From Mycobacterium basiliense (GTDB lineage: Bacteria; Actinomycetota; Actinomycetes; Mycobacteriales; Mycobacteriaceae): a stretch of 64,000 nucleotides of DNA. The notes beneath the pieces are model-generated. The model was given only the letters and a program-made list of their open reading frames with translations. It did no database searches and had not been told where the DNA came from. Positions 54,441 through 64,000 of the stretch are shown here, one piece after another. Position 1 is the first letter of the stretch. Each line of letters begins with the position of its first letter. The DNA is taken from the NCBI RefSeq assembly GCF_900292015.1, contig NZ_LR130759.1:4154001-4218000 (forward strand). Direction: 5' to 3'. Both the position numbers and the translations under genes were made by a program.

Positions 54441-55430
54441 TCAGATCAGCCCGAGTTCGGTGACCGCCTTGCGCTCGTCGGCGAGCTCACCGGTCGTCTT
54501 GTCGATGCGCCCACGAGAGAACTCGTCGATTTCCAGGCCACTGACGATCGTCCAGTTGCCGTCCTTGGTGGTCACCGGGAACGACGAGATCAATCCCTCG
54601 GGCACGCCGTAGGAACCGTCGGAGATGACAGCCATCGAGACCCAGTCATCTGCGGGCGTGCCCAGCAGCCAATCCCGTGCGGCGTCGACGGTTGCCGAGG
54701 CAGCCGAGGCGGCCGACGACGCGCCGCGCGCGTCGATGATCGCCGCGCCGCGTTTGGCGACGGTCGGGATGAAGTCGTTCTCGATCCACGCCTGGTCATT
54801 GACCACATCGGCGGCGTTCTTGCCGCCGACCTCGGCGTGGAAGATATCGGGATATTGGGTGGCCGAGTGATTGCCCCAGATCGTCACCTTCTTGATGTCG
54901 GTGACCTTGGCGCCGGTCTTTTTGGCCAACTGCGAGATCGCCCTGTTGTGGTCTAGACGGGTCAACGCGGAGAACCGCTCGCGTGGAATGTCGGGGGCGT
55001 TGGTCATCGCGATCAGCGCGTTGGTGTTGGCCGGGTTGCCGGTCACTCCCACCCGGACATTGTCCGCGGCCACCGCATTGAGCGCCTTGCCTTGGGCGGT
55101 GAAGATCGCGCCGTTGGCTTCGAGCAGGTCACTTCGCTCCATGCCCGGGCCGCGCGGACGAGCGCCGACCAGCAGGGCCAGGTTGACACCGTCGAAGATC
55201 TTGTTCGCGTCCGCACCGATTTCGACGCCCGACAGCAGCGGAAACGCACAGTCGTCGAGTTCCATCACCACGCCCTCGAGCGCCTTGAGCGCGGGCTCGA
55301 TCTCTAGCAACCGCAGCTCGATGGGGCGGTCGGGTCCCAGCAGCGAGCCGCTGGCCAGGCGGAACAACAGGCTGTAGCCGATCTGGCCGGCTGCACCGGT
55401 GACGGCGACCTTGAGGGGGCTTGCGCTCAC
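54441..55430 (-). CDS. mdh: Malate dehydrogenase
   Basis: A 329-residue enzyme from GTG 55430 ([28 protein letters not shown]). The NAD-binding loop [10 protein letters not shown] is followed by catalytic features including the Arg-containing [17 protein letters not shown] loop, [14 protein letters not shown] and the active-site His in [12 protein letters not shown]. It catalyses malate to oxaloacetate in the TCA cycle. The open frame upstream is a shadow; the chosen start is about 184 bases from the divergent corA start. No vapBC toxin-antitoxin genes lie downstream, unlike M. tuberculosis. Confidence 0.96.
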   Translation of the reverse strand: MSASPLKVAVTGAAGQIGYSLLFRLASGSLLGPDRPIELRLLEIEPALKALEGVVMELDDCAFPLLSGVEIGADANKIFDGVNLALLVGARPRGPGMERSDLLEANGAIFTAQGKALNAVAADNVRVGVTGNPANTNALIAMTNAPDIPRERFSALTRLDHNRAISQLAKKTGAKVTDIKKVTIWGNHSATQYPDIFHAEVGGKNAADVVNDQAWIENDFIPTVAKRGAAIIDARGASSAASAASATVDAARDWLLGTPADDWVSMAVISDGSYGVPEGLISSFPVTTKDGNWTIVSGLEIDEFSRGRIDKTTGELADERKAVTELGLI

Positions 55431-55614
55431 GTCGGTTTGCTCCTTATGGAGGGGTCTGCGTATCGAGTTTGGTTTTCGGGTCGAAACTAGCGCACCCGCG
55501 CCGACCCGAAACCTCCAGACCCGCGCCAACGCCTGCGCTGCCGCGTTGACGTGGCAAAACGGCGTAGCATGGAGCACCGCCCGGTCAAACCTGTAATGCG
55601 ATCGGAGGCTCAGC

Positions 55615-56715
55615 ATGTTCCAGGGCTTTGACGCACTGCCCGAATCGCTTCGAACCGTCGCACGAACGCGGCCGCAACCACCCGATAGCGCTCCCACCCC
55701 ACCAGCGCCGACATTGGTCGACTGCGGTGTCTACGTCGAAGGCCGGCGAATGCCCGGCAAGTACGAGTACGCCGATGCGTTGAGCGAAGTGCGTGAGATC
55801 GAACTGGCGGGCCGAGAGGCATTCGTGTGGATCGGCCTGCACGAACCCGACGAGAAACAAATGCAAGACGTGGCCGATGTCTTCGGGCTGCACCCACTGG
55901 CAGTCGAGGACGCGGTGCACGCCCACCAACGGCCCAAGCTGGAACGCTACGACGAGACGCTGTTCCTCGTCCTCAAGACGGTCAACTACGTACCGCACGA
56001 GTCGGTGGTGCTAGCCCGCGAGATCGTCGAGACGGGCGAGATCATGATCTTTGTCGGCAAGGACTTTGTGGTCACCGTCCGCCACGGTGAACACGGCGGG
56101 TTGTCGGAGGTACGCAAGCGGATGGACGCCGACCCCGAGCACCTGCAACTGGGGCCGTACGCGGTGATGCATGCCATCGCCGACTACGTCGTGGACCACT
56201 ATCTGTCGGTCACGTCGCTCATGGAGACCGACATCGACAGCATCGAGGAGGTGGCCTTCGAACCAGGTCGCAGGCTCGATGTGGAACCGATCTACTTGCT
56301 CAAGCGCGAAGTTGTGGAACTGCGCCGCTGCGTCCATCCGCTGTCGATCGCGTTCCAGCGCATGCAAACCGAGAACAAAGACCTGATCTCCAAGGAACTG
56401 CGGCGCTATCTGCGGGACGTCGCCGATCATCAGACCGAGGCCGCCGAGCAGGTGTCCAGCTACGACGAGATGCTCAACTCGCTGGTTCAGGCCGCGCTGG
56501 CCCGGGTCGGCATGCAGCAAAACATGGACATGCGCAAGATCTCGGCCTACGCGGGCATTATCGCGGTACCCACCATGATTGCCGGCATCTATGGGATGAA
56601 CTTCCATTTCATGCCGGAGTTGGACGCGTGGTGGGGCTATCCCGCGGTAGTCGGCACCATGCTGCTTATCTGTGTTTTCCTCTACCGCAGCTTCCGCAGC
56701 CGGAACTGGCTCTAG
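55615..56715 (+). CDS. corA: Magnesium/cobalt transport protein CorA
   Basis: A 366-residue channel, the same length as M. tuberculosis CorA. A large N-terminal cytoplasmic domain (ending with the long helix [39 protein letters not shown]) is followed by two C-terminal membrane helices ([20 protein letters not shown] and [16 protein letters not shown]). The selectivity motif YGMNF (GMN) sits between them. It forms a homopentamer admitting Mg2+. It converges on the suppressor-of-fused-like gene with 31 bases between the stops. Confidence 0.94.
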   Translation: MFQGFDALPESLRTVARTRPQPPDSAPTPPAPTLVDCGVYVEGRRMPGKYEYADALSEVREIELAGREAFVWIGLHEPDEKQMQDVADVFGLHPLAVEDAVHAHQRPKLERYDETLFLVLKTVNYVPHESVVLAREIVETGEIMIFVGKDFVVTVRHGEHGGLSEVRKRMDADPEHLQLGPYAVMHAIADYVVDHYLSVTSLMETDIDSIEEVAFEPGRRLDVEPIYLLKREVVELRRCVHPLSIAFQRMQTENKDLISKELRRYLRDVADHQTEAAEQVSSYDEMLNSLVQAALARVGMQQNMDMRKISAYAGIIAVPTMIAGIYGMNFHFMPELDAWWGYPAVVGTMLLICVFLYRSFRSRNWL

Positions 56716-56746
56716 CGTATCGGTGCTTGAGCGGCCGATTCCACAA

Positions 56747-57349
56747 TCAATGTGGTTGTGCCGCTGGGCGGTTTGGGTCAAGGACGTCGACGCCGTCGTT
56801 TTGCCATACCTGGCGCATGGCGCTGCCTCCCCCGGCTCCCTTGAGCCGCACCCAGGCCGCCTCGGTCGCCGTGATGGGCGTCGCGGACAGGAACTGCACG
56901 GGTTCACGCGGCGGGTCGAGCGGCAGGTCGGGGATGTCGGGGCGGCCCAACAACACCGCGCTGAACGGCACCCGCCCCGATGGTCGGGTCCACAGCGGTG
57001 CACCAAGGTCAATCAAGATGTCTGCGGCCAACACCACACCGTCGACCGCGGGTGTGGCCGCCAGTATCGCCAGGCTGCGCGCCAGCCCGGTTGCCGGCTC
57101 GGGATTGCGCAAGCTCAACACCACTTCAGCGCGGGGTCCGCGGTGCGGGTCGGCAATCAGTTCGGAGGGCGCTGTCATCGGGTACCGCGAGCAGCCCAGC
57201 GACACATAATGCACCAATTCACTTGCCGTGGAACGAAACCGCAGCACTTCGATGGGCTCGGCACCCAGAAACGTCACACTCGCGGAGTCGGGCTGCGTCT
57301 CGAAGTGGCCGACCAGGTGGGCGCGTACGAGGTCGAGAATTTTTGTCAC
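56747..57349 (-). CDS. Suppressor-of-fused-like domain protein
   Basis: A 200-residue soluble protein. GTG 57349 overlaps the sugC stop by 4 bases (GTGA), making it the fifth gene of the lpqY-sugABC operon. The sequence ([81 protein letters not shown]) resembles bacterial proteins annotated as suppressor of fused (SUFU) domain. Their bacterial role is unclear; some act as immunity or regulatory partners. As I recall, M. tuberculosis has only about 76 bases between sugC and corA, so this gene is absent there. Confidence 0.8.
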   Translation of the reverse strand: MTKILDLVRAHLVGHFETQPDSASVTFLGAEPIEVLRFRSTASELVHYVSLGCSRYPMTAPSELIADPHRGPRAEVVLSLRNPEPATGLARSLAILAATPAVDGVVLAADILIDLGAPLWTRPSGRVPFSAVLLGRPDIPDLPLDPPREPVQFLSATPITATEAAWVRLKGAGGGSAMRQVWQNDGVDVLDPNRPAAQPH

Positions 57350-58527
57350 CGCGCGGTCGGTATCGTCAGGTTGATACCGGATTCGGCGTCGAAAACGGCC
57401 AGTTTTGTGATGTCCATCGCCAGCTCGATCGACTGCCCGATCTCCGCCTTGGACTCGGCGGGGAGCCTTGCCACGAATCGGCTTTTGAGCACTTCCGATC
57501 CGCCCGCCATCCCGGCCAGCTCATCGAGTTGAGCCGAGTGCACCGCAGGGCCCGCGGTCGAGAAGTACACGTATTTGTCCGACCCCAGGGATTCCACCAA
57601 GTCGGCACTGACCTGGAAGGTCAACGCCTTGATCCGCTGGTAGCCGTCGATCATGGCGGCGTCGGACACATGCTCGGGCCGCACCCCGACAATGACGCTG
57701 GCTGGCTTCGGATGCGTTGCAATCGCTTCGTTGACCTCGGGCGCCAGGGTCACCTCACCGAACGGCAGCCGCAGTCCGATCGAGGTCAGCGTCGCCGGGA
57801 AGAAATTCATCGCGGGCGAGCCAATGAAACCCGCAACGAACAGATTTGCCGGTTGTTGGTAGAGCGCTTGCGGAGTTCCGATCTGCTGGGCCACCCCGCC
57901 GTGCATCACCACCACCCGATCTCCCAGCGTCATCGCTTCGGTCTGATCGTGCGTCACGTAGACGGTAGTGGTGCCTAATCTGCGTTGCAGTCGGGCGATT
58001 TCGCCGCGCATCTGGACCCGTAGTTTTGCGTCCAGGTTGGATAACGGCTCGTCCATCAGAAATGCCTTGGGATGGCGCACGATTGCCCTGCCCATGGCGA
58101 CCCGCTGTCGCTGTCCCCCCGACAACTGCGACGGCTTGCGGTCCAGCAGGTCGGCCAGGTCAAGGATCTTGGCCGTCTCCTCGACCTTCCGGGCGATGTC
58201 TGCCTTCTGCAGCTTGGCCAGTGTCAGCGGGAAGGCGATATTTTGACGCACGGTCATATGTGGGTAGAGCGCATACGACTGGAACACCATCGCGATATCG
58301 CGGTCCTTGGGCGCTTTTTCGTTGACCCGCTCGCCGCCGATGCGAAGCTCTCCCGACGAGATATCCTCAAGTCCAGCAATCATGTTCAGTGTCGTCGTCT
58401 TGCCACAGCCGGACGGCCCAACCAGGATCAGGAATTCGCCGTCGGCAATGGTGATGTTGAGGTCCTGTACTGCCATCGCGCCATCGGGGTAGCGCTTGGT
58501 CACGTGTTCCAGCACGATCTCGGCCAT
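57346..58527 (-). CDS. sugC: Trehalose ABC importer ATP-binding protein SugC
   Basis: A 393-residue MalK/UgpC-type ATPase, identical in length to M. tuberculosis SugC. Walker A is GPSGCGKT, signature [12 protein letters not shown], Walker [14 protein letters not shown]-loop [15 protein letters not shown]-terminal regulatory TOBE region (about 235-393) follows. It powers the import of trehalose released during mycolic-acid transfer, captured by LpqY and passed through SugA-SugB. The gene starts 4 bases after sugB and its stop overlaps the next gene. Confidence 0.95.
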   Translation of the reverse strand: MAEIVLEHVTKRYPDGAMAVQDLNITIADGEFLILVGPSGCGKTTTLNMIAGLEDISSGELRIGGERVNEKAPKDRDIAMVFQSYALYPHMTVRQNIAFPLTLAKLQKADIARKVEETAKILDLADLLDRKPSQLSGGQRQRVAMGRAIVRHPKAFLMDEPLSNLDAKLRVQMRGEIARLQRRLGTTTVYVTHDQTEAMTLGDRVVVMHGGVAQQIGTPQALYQQPANLFVAGFIGSPAMNFFPATLTSIGLRLPFGEVTLAPEVNEAIATHPKPASVIVGVRPEHVSDAAMIDGYQRIKALTFQVSADLVESLGSDKYVYFSTAGPAVHSAQLDELAGMAGGSEVLKSRFVARLPAESKAEIGQSIELAMDITKLAVFDAESGINLTIPTAR

Positions 58528-58531
58528 CGCG

Positions 58532-59360
58532 CTACCCCTTCACAGCGCCAGAGGTCAACCCGGCGACAATCCGTCGTTGGAAGATGACTACGAAAACAAT
58601 AATGGGAACCGTAATCACCATCGCCCCGGCCGCGATCGATCCGGTTGGCTCCTCGAATTGTGAACTGCCGGTGAAGTTGACAATGGCCACCGGAGCGGTG
58701 ATCGCCGCCTTGGTAGCGGTCAACGACAGCGCAAGCAGCAGATCATTCCACGCGAAGATGAACACCAGAATCGCGGCGCTGACCAACCCGGGCGCGGCTA
58801 GCGGCACGATCACCTTGCGGAAGGCCTGACCCGACGTTGCGCCATCCATCTTGGCCGCCTTTTCCAAATCCCATGGCACTTCCCGAAAAAACGCCGAAAG
58901 CGTATAGATGGCCAGCGGCAGCGCGAACGTGATGTACGGCAGGATCAGCCCGGGCCAGGTGTTGAACAGCCCGACCTGACGTTCGAAATTGAACAGCGGC
59001 GTCACCAGGGAGATCGCCGGGAACATGCTGATCAGTAGCGTAGTCCCGATCAGCAACCGCTTACCCGGGAAGTCAAGCCGAGCGATGGCGTAGGCGGCCA
59101 TGGCACCGATTCCCACGGCAATGCCCGTGGTAGTCAAGCCGATTCCGATAGAGTTGATCAGTGCGGAGCTGAAAAACTCGCCGCGGAAGATGCCACGGTA
59201 GTTGTCCAGGGTTATCGACGACGGAATCAGCTTGCCGTCCTTGACCGTCGATGTCGGTTTGAGCGACAGGCTCAATATCCACAACACCGGAAGCAGCGCG
59301 TACACCAAGACCATGGTGTCGATGACGACCCAGATGGCGACTCGGCGCGCGCTCAACCGC

Positions 59361-59371
<11 letters not shown>
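58532..59371 (-). CDS. sugB: Trehalose ABC importer permease SugB
   Basis: A 279-residue inner-membrane permease with about six helices and the cytoplasmic EAA loop ([28 protein letters not shown]) that docks on the SugC ATPase. It has the typical sequence of the MalG branch ([26 protein letters not shown]). Its start overlaps the sugA stop by 11 bases and its end is 4 bases from sugC, so it is translated as part of the lpqY-sugABC operon. Confidence 0.94.
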
Positions 59372-61741
<2,370 letters not shown>

Positions 61742-62269
61742 TCAGATTGCCAGGCGCGCCAACAAGTCCCGCGCCTTCTCGGCGTTCTGCGGATCGCAAA
61801 GTACGTCGTAGCGGCCGGCCACCAATTGCATGGTCGAGCTGAAATCCCGGGTGCCGCGAGCCATCGCGTAAGGAACCGCTGATGTGATCAGCCCGAAGAA
61901 CACCCCGGCGACCAGGCCGGTGACCAGTGCCGACCATGGGTTAGGGCTGAAAAAGCCGAGCACCAGCCCAATGAACAAACCCAGCCAGGCGCCGCTAAGC
62001 ACGCCGCCGCCGAGCACCTTGGCCCAGGTCAACCGGCCGGTCACACGTTCCACCTGCATGAGATCGACGCCCACGATGGTCACCTGCTGGACCGGGAAAT
62101 CCCGCTCGGACAGATAGTCGACGGCGCGTTGCGCCTCGGCATAGGTGGGATACGACCCGACCGGCCAGCCTTTGGGCGGGGTGGGCAATCCAGGGACACC
62201 GCGCCGACCGGCGGCCCCAGCGGGGGGTGTGGAACCGGGAACCTGTCCAGGCTGAAATGGGCTAGTCAT
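61742..62269 (-). CDS. Membrane protein, general stress protein 17M-like (Rv1234 orthologue)
   Basis: A 175-residue protein. The cytoplasmic N-terminal part (residues about 1-75) has a 17M-like domain: GWPVGSYPTYAEAQRAVDYLSERDFPVQQVTIVGVDLMQVERVTGRLTW. A glycine-rich central region (KVLGGGVLSGAWLGLFIGLVLGF, SALVTGLVAGVFFGLITSAV) supplies two membrane helices, and a short C-terminal domain (LVAGRYDVLCDPQNAEKARDLL) follows. It lies just upstream of lpqY, probably in the same transcript. No enzymatic function is known. Confidence 0.87.
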   Translation of the reverse strand: MTSPFQPGQVPGSTPPAGAAGRRGVPGLPTPPKGWPVGSYPTYAEAQRAVDYLSERDFPVQQVTIVGVDLMQVERVTGRLTWAKVLGGGVLSGAWLGLFIGLVLGFFSPNPWSALVTGLVAGVFFGLITSAVPYAMARGTRDFSSTMQLVAGRYDVLCDPQNAEKARDLLARLAI

Positions 62270-62467
62270 CGGCTCTCATTATCCTCTGCCCTCCTGTGCG
62301 CTAGCCATCGTTTCATCTTGGAGACATCCCCGCACCATCCAGCAACCGCCCGGGCAGCAAATAGTCCAGGCTTGACCAATTTCGCCTGGCAGGGTGTTGC
62401 AGGATGGCCTGCAAACTTCAGTTCACGGTCGTCAAACACCGATTGTCCATAAGCTAGGTTGATCACC
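62270..62467. promoter_or_regulatory. Divergent promoter region of trehalose operon and Rv1233c-like gene
   Basis: 198 bases between two gene starts on opposite strands, including somewhat AT-rich patches (about 62300-62330 and 62435-62460). It should hold the promoter of the Rv1234-lpqY-sugABC unit and that of the membrane protein gene. No operator was recognised. Confidence 0.5.
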
Positions 62468-63109
62468 ATGACAGGTCCCGGCGGCTCCTCCGACGAAGAC
62501 GCCCACGAAGGTGAGGCTCCGCCTTTTCCAGCCGGCGAGCAGGCCTTCGAACAGCCCGGTCCCCCTTCATACGAGGCGCCCTGGGCCGCACCGGGAATGT
62601 CGTCACCAGCCGCGGACTACCCGCCACCGCCGCATACGCCGCCGCACCCGGCCGAGTCCGCGGGTTATCCGCCCGATTTCGCCACCGGCTACCCACCGCC
62701 GATGTCGACCGACTATCCGCCGTATGGGTCCTATAGCCCCCCGGCCGGGGAGTATCCGGAACCGTCGTACCCGCCGCCCATGGCGCCGCCGTACGGAGGT
62801 CCCCCAGGCGGCTATCCACCCCCGTCCTATCCGGCTGGCTACTACCCTGCCCCGGACTACCTGGGTGGGTATGGACCAGCACAACCCGGCACCAATTCCC
62901 TGGCGATCGTCTCACTGGTGTCTTCCCTGGTGGGCGTGCTGTGTTGCATCGGCTCGGTGGTGGCCATCGTGACCGGCACGATCGCACTCAACCAGATCAA
63001 GCAGACTCGTCAGGACGGCTATGGCCTGGCGGTGGCCGGCATCGTGATCGGCATCGCGGTCCTGCTGATCGGTCTGATCGTCGGAATCTTCAGCATTCCC
63101 TCTCGCTAG
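62468..63109 (+). CDS. Proline/tyrosine-rich DUF4190 membrane protein (Rv1233c orthologue)
   Basis: A 213-residue protein. Residues 1 to about 140 are a low-complexity cytoplasmic region rich in Pro, Tyr and Gly (SYEAPWAAPGMSSPAADYPPPP, YPPPMSTDYPPYGSYSPP). The C-terminal DUF4190 part has two membrane helices (NSLAIVSLVSSLVGVLCCIGSVVAIVTGTIALNQI and GLAVAGIVIGIAVLLIGLIVGIFSI). ATG 62468 was chosen over TTG 62459. Such proteins may act as disordered scaffolds at the membrane; no function is established. Confidence 0.88.
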   Translation: MTGPGGSSDEDAHEGEAPPFPAGEQAFEQPGPPSYEAPWAAPGMSSPAADYPPPPHTPPHPAESAGYPPDFATGYPPPMSTDYPPYGSYSPPAGEYPEPSYPPPMAPPYGGPPGGYPPPSYPAGYYPAPDYLGGYGPAQPGTNSLAIVSLVSSLVGVLCCIGSVVAIVTGTIALNQIKQTRQDGYGLAVAGIVIGIAVLLIGLIVGIFSIPSR

Positions 63110-63188
63110 CAACGCGCTAGGCCCATCGGCACCCGTGGGCCGCCCGGCGCCGCAACGATCCCGCAGCGGGCTGCCTACGCTCTCAACC

Positions 63189-64000
63189 ATGGGATCGGTC
63201 AACAGGGTGTACGTAGCGCGGCTCTCGCGGATGATGGTGCTGGGTCCGTTTGGCGAATCGTTCGGGCGAATCCGCGATGTCGTCATCAGCATCAGCATTG
63301 TCCGCCAGCAGCCGCGGGTGCTGGGACTGGTGGTTGATCTGGCCACCCGCCGCAGCATCTTCATACCGATGCTCCGCGTCACGGCGATCGAGCCGAATGC
63401 GGTGACCCTGAACACGGCCCACGTCTCGCTGCGCCACTTCGAACAGCGGCCGGGCGAAGTTCTGGCGATCGGTCAAGTGCTCGACACGCCGGTGAAGGTC
63501 AACGACCCTGACCTACCCGAACTGGCTGCGGCGGAAATCGTGATCACCGACCTGGGGATCGAACAAACCCGAACCCGAGACTGGATGGTGAGCAGAGTCG
63601 CCGTCCGCAGCCAACGACGGCTGGGACGTCGAGGGCCGGTGCACATTGTGGACTGGCAAAATGTCCGTGGGTTGACCCCGTCTGCGCTGGCGATGCCGGA
63701 TCAGGGCGTGGCCCAATTGCTGGACCAGTTCGAAGGACGCCGGGCGGTCGATGTCGCCGACGCGATCCGCGGACTCCCGTCCAAGCGCCGCTATGAGGTG
63801 TTCAAGGCACTCGACGACGACCGGCTGGCCGATATCCTGCAGGAACTACCCGAGTTGGATCAGGCCGAGGTGCTGTCGCAACTGGGCACCGAGCGCGCCG
63901 CCGATGTGCTCGAAGAGATGGACCCCGATGACGCCGCGGACCTGCTCGGCGTGTTGAACCCGAACGATGCCGAGATATTGCTGACCCGGATGGACCCCGA
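63189..64000 (+). CDS. MgtE N-terminal domain protein (Rv1232c orthologue, partial)
   Basis: The first 270 residues of a longer protein; the gene runs off the right edge in open frame. An N-terminal PRC-barrel-like part (YVARLSRMMVLGPFGESFGRIRDVVISI, VLGLVVDLATRRSIFIP) is followed by an MgtE N-terminal helical domain (VAQLLDQFEGRRAVDVADAIRGLPSKRRYEVFKALDDDRLADILQELPELDQAEVL, ERAADVLEEMDPDDAADLLGVL). CBS domains are expected beyond the edge. It may sense or regulate magnesium, but it is not an MgtE channel by itself unless membrane helices follow. Confidence 0.87.
   Translation, partial: MGSVNRVYVARLSRMMVLGPFGESFGRIRDVVISISIVRQQPRVLGLVVDLATRRSIFIPMLRVTAIEPNAVTLNTAHVSLRHFEQRPGEVLAIGQVLDTPVKVNDPDLPELAAAEIVITDLGIEQTRTRDWMVSRVAVRSQRRLGRRGPVHIVDWQNVRGLTPSALAMPDQGVAQLLDQFEGRRAVDVADAIRGLPSKRRYEVFKALDDDRLADILQELPELDQAEVLSQLGTERAADVLEEMDPDDAADLLGVLNPNDAEILLTRMDP

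Overview
The window comes from a slow-growing Mycobacterium close to the M. tuberculosis complex. It is GC-rich and carries PE, PPE-MPTR, PE_PGRS and PPE genes plus many Lpr/Lpq-type lipoproteins. Nearly every core gene is a recognisable orthologue of M. tuberculosis Rv1276c back to Rv1232c, in the same order but read in reverse (locus comparisons to H37Rv are from memory). It is not M. tuberculosis itself. The pknH locus is expanded, there are extra genes (a PT-repeat PPE, a siderophore-interacting protein, an LLM monooxygenase, a malic enzyme, a suppressor-of-fused-like gene), and the relBE and vapBC pairs expected beside kgd and mdh are missing.

Layout. 1-1445: a PE (apparently frameshifted)/PPE-MPTR pair, minus strand, cut by the window edge. 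1945-3563: a SixA-like phosphatase facing the lprB-lprC lipoprotein operon. 3712-7364: two overlapping ABC half-exporters, probably a heterodimer with one degenerate ATP site. 7470-10599: a run of small secreted proteins and a lipoprotein (two tandem DUF732 proteins, LprA, a DUF4189 protein, a C39-like peptidase). 10962-20859: embR, three PknH-type Ser/Thr kinases with different extracellular domains, and a Rv1747-like ABC transporter with two FHA domains; this is the most distinctive part of the window. 20871-24344: Rv1265-like protein, Rv1264-like adenylyl cyclase and amidase AmiB2. 24451-29778: HIT protein, Ddn-like protein, an operon of uracil-DNA glycosylase UdgB with two oxidoreductases, and the Tap efflux pump. 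29915-33173: FAD-linked oxidase, CYP130 and its TetR regulator.

33568-35260: the PT-repeat PPE and a siderophore-interacting flavoprotein behind a strong IdeR iron box. 35295-45159: acyltransferase, DeaD helicase, LprE, a RecB-like/SF1 helicase, a DHA2 exporter and a membrane protein. 45341-49063: the fused 2-oxoglutarate decarboxylase Kgd. 49365-54380: SDR, LpqZ, malic enzyme and PE_PGRS. 54441-56715: malate dehydrogenase and CorA. 56747-61717: the lpqY-sugA-sugB-sugC trehalose importer operon, ending in an extra suppressor-of-fused-like gene. 61742-64000: Rv1234-, Rv1233c- and Rv1232c-like genes, the last one cut by the window end.

Functional threads are central carbon metabolism (Kgd, Mdh, malic enzyme), trehalose recycling, phospho-signalling through FHA domains, cAMP synthesis, and cell-envelope export and lipoproteins. 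No rRNA, tRNA, CRISPR array, integrase or insertion sequence was recognised.
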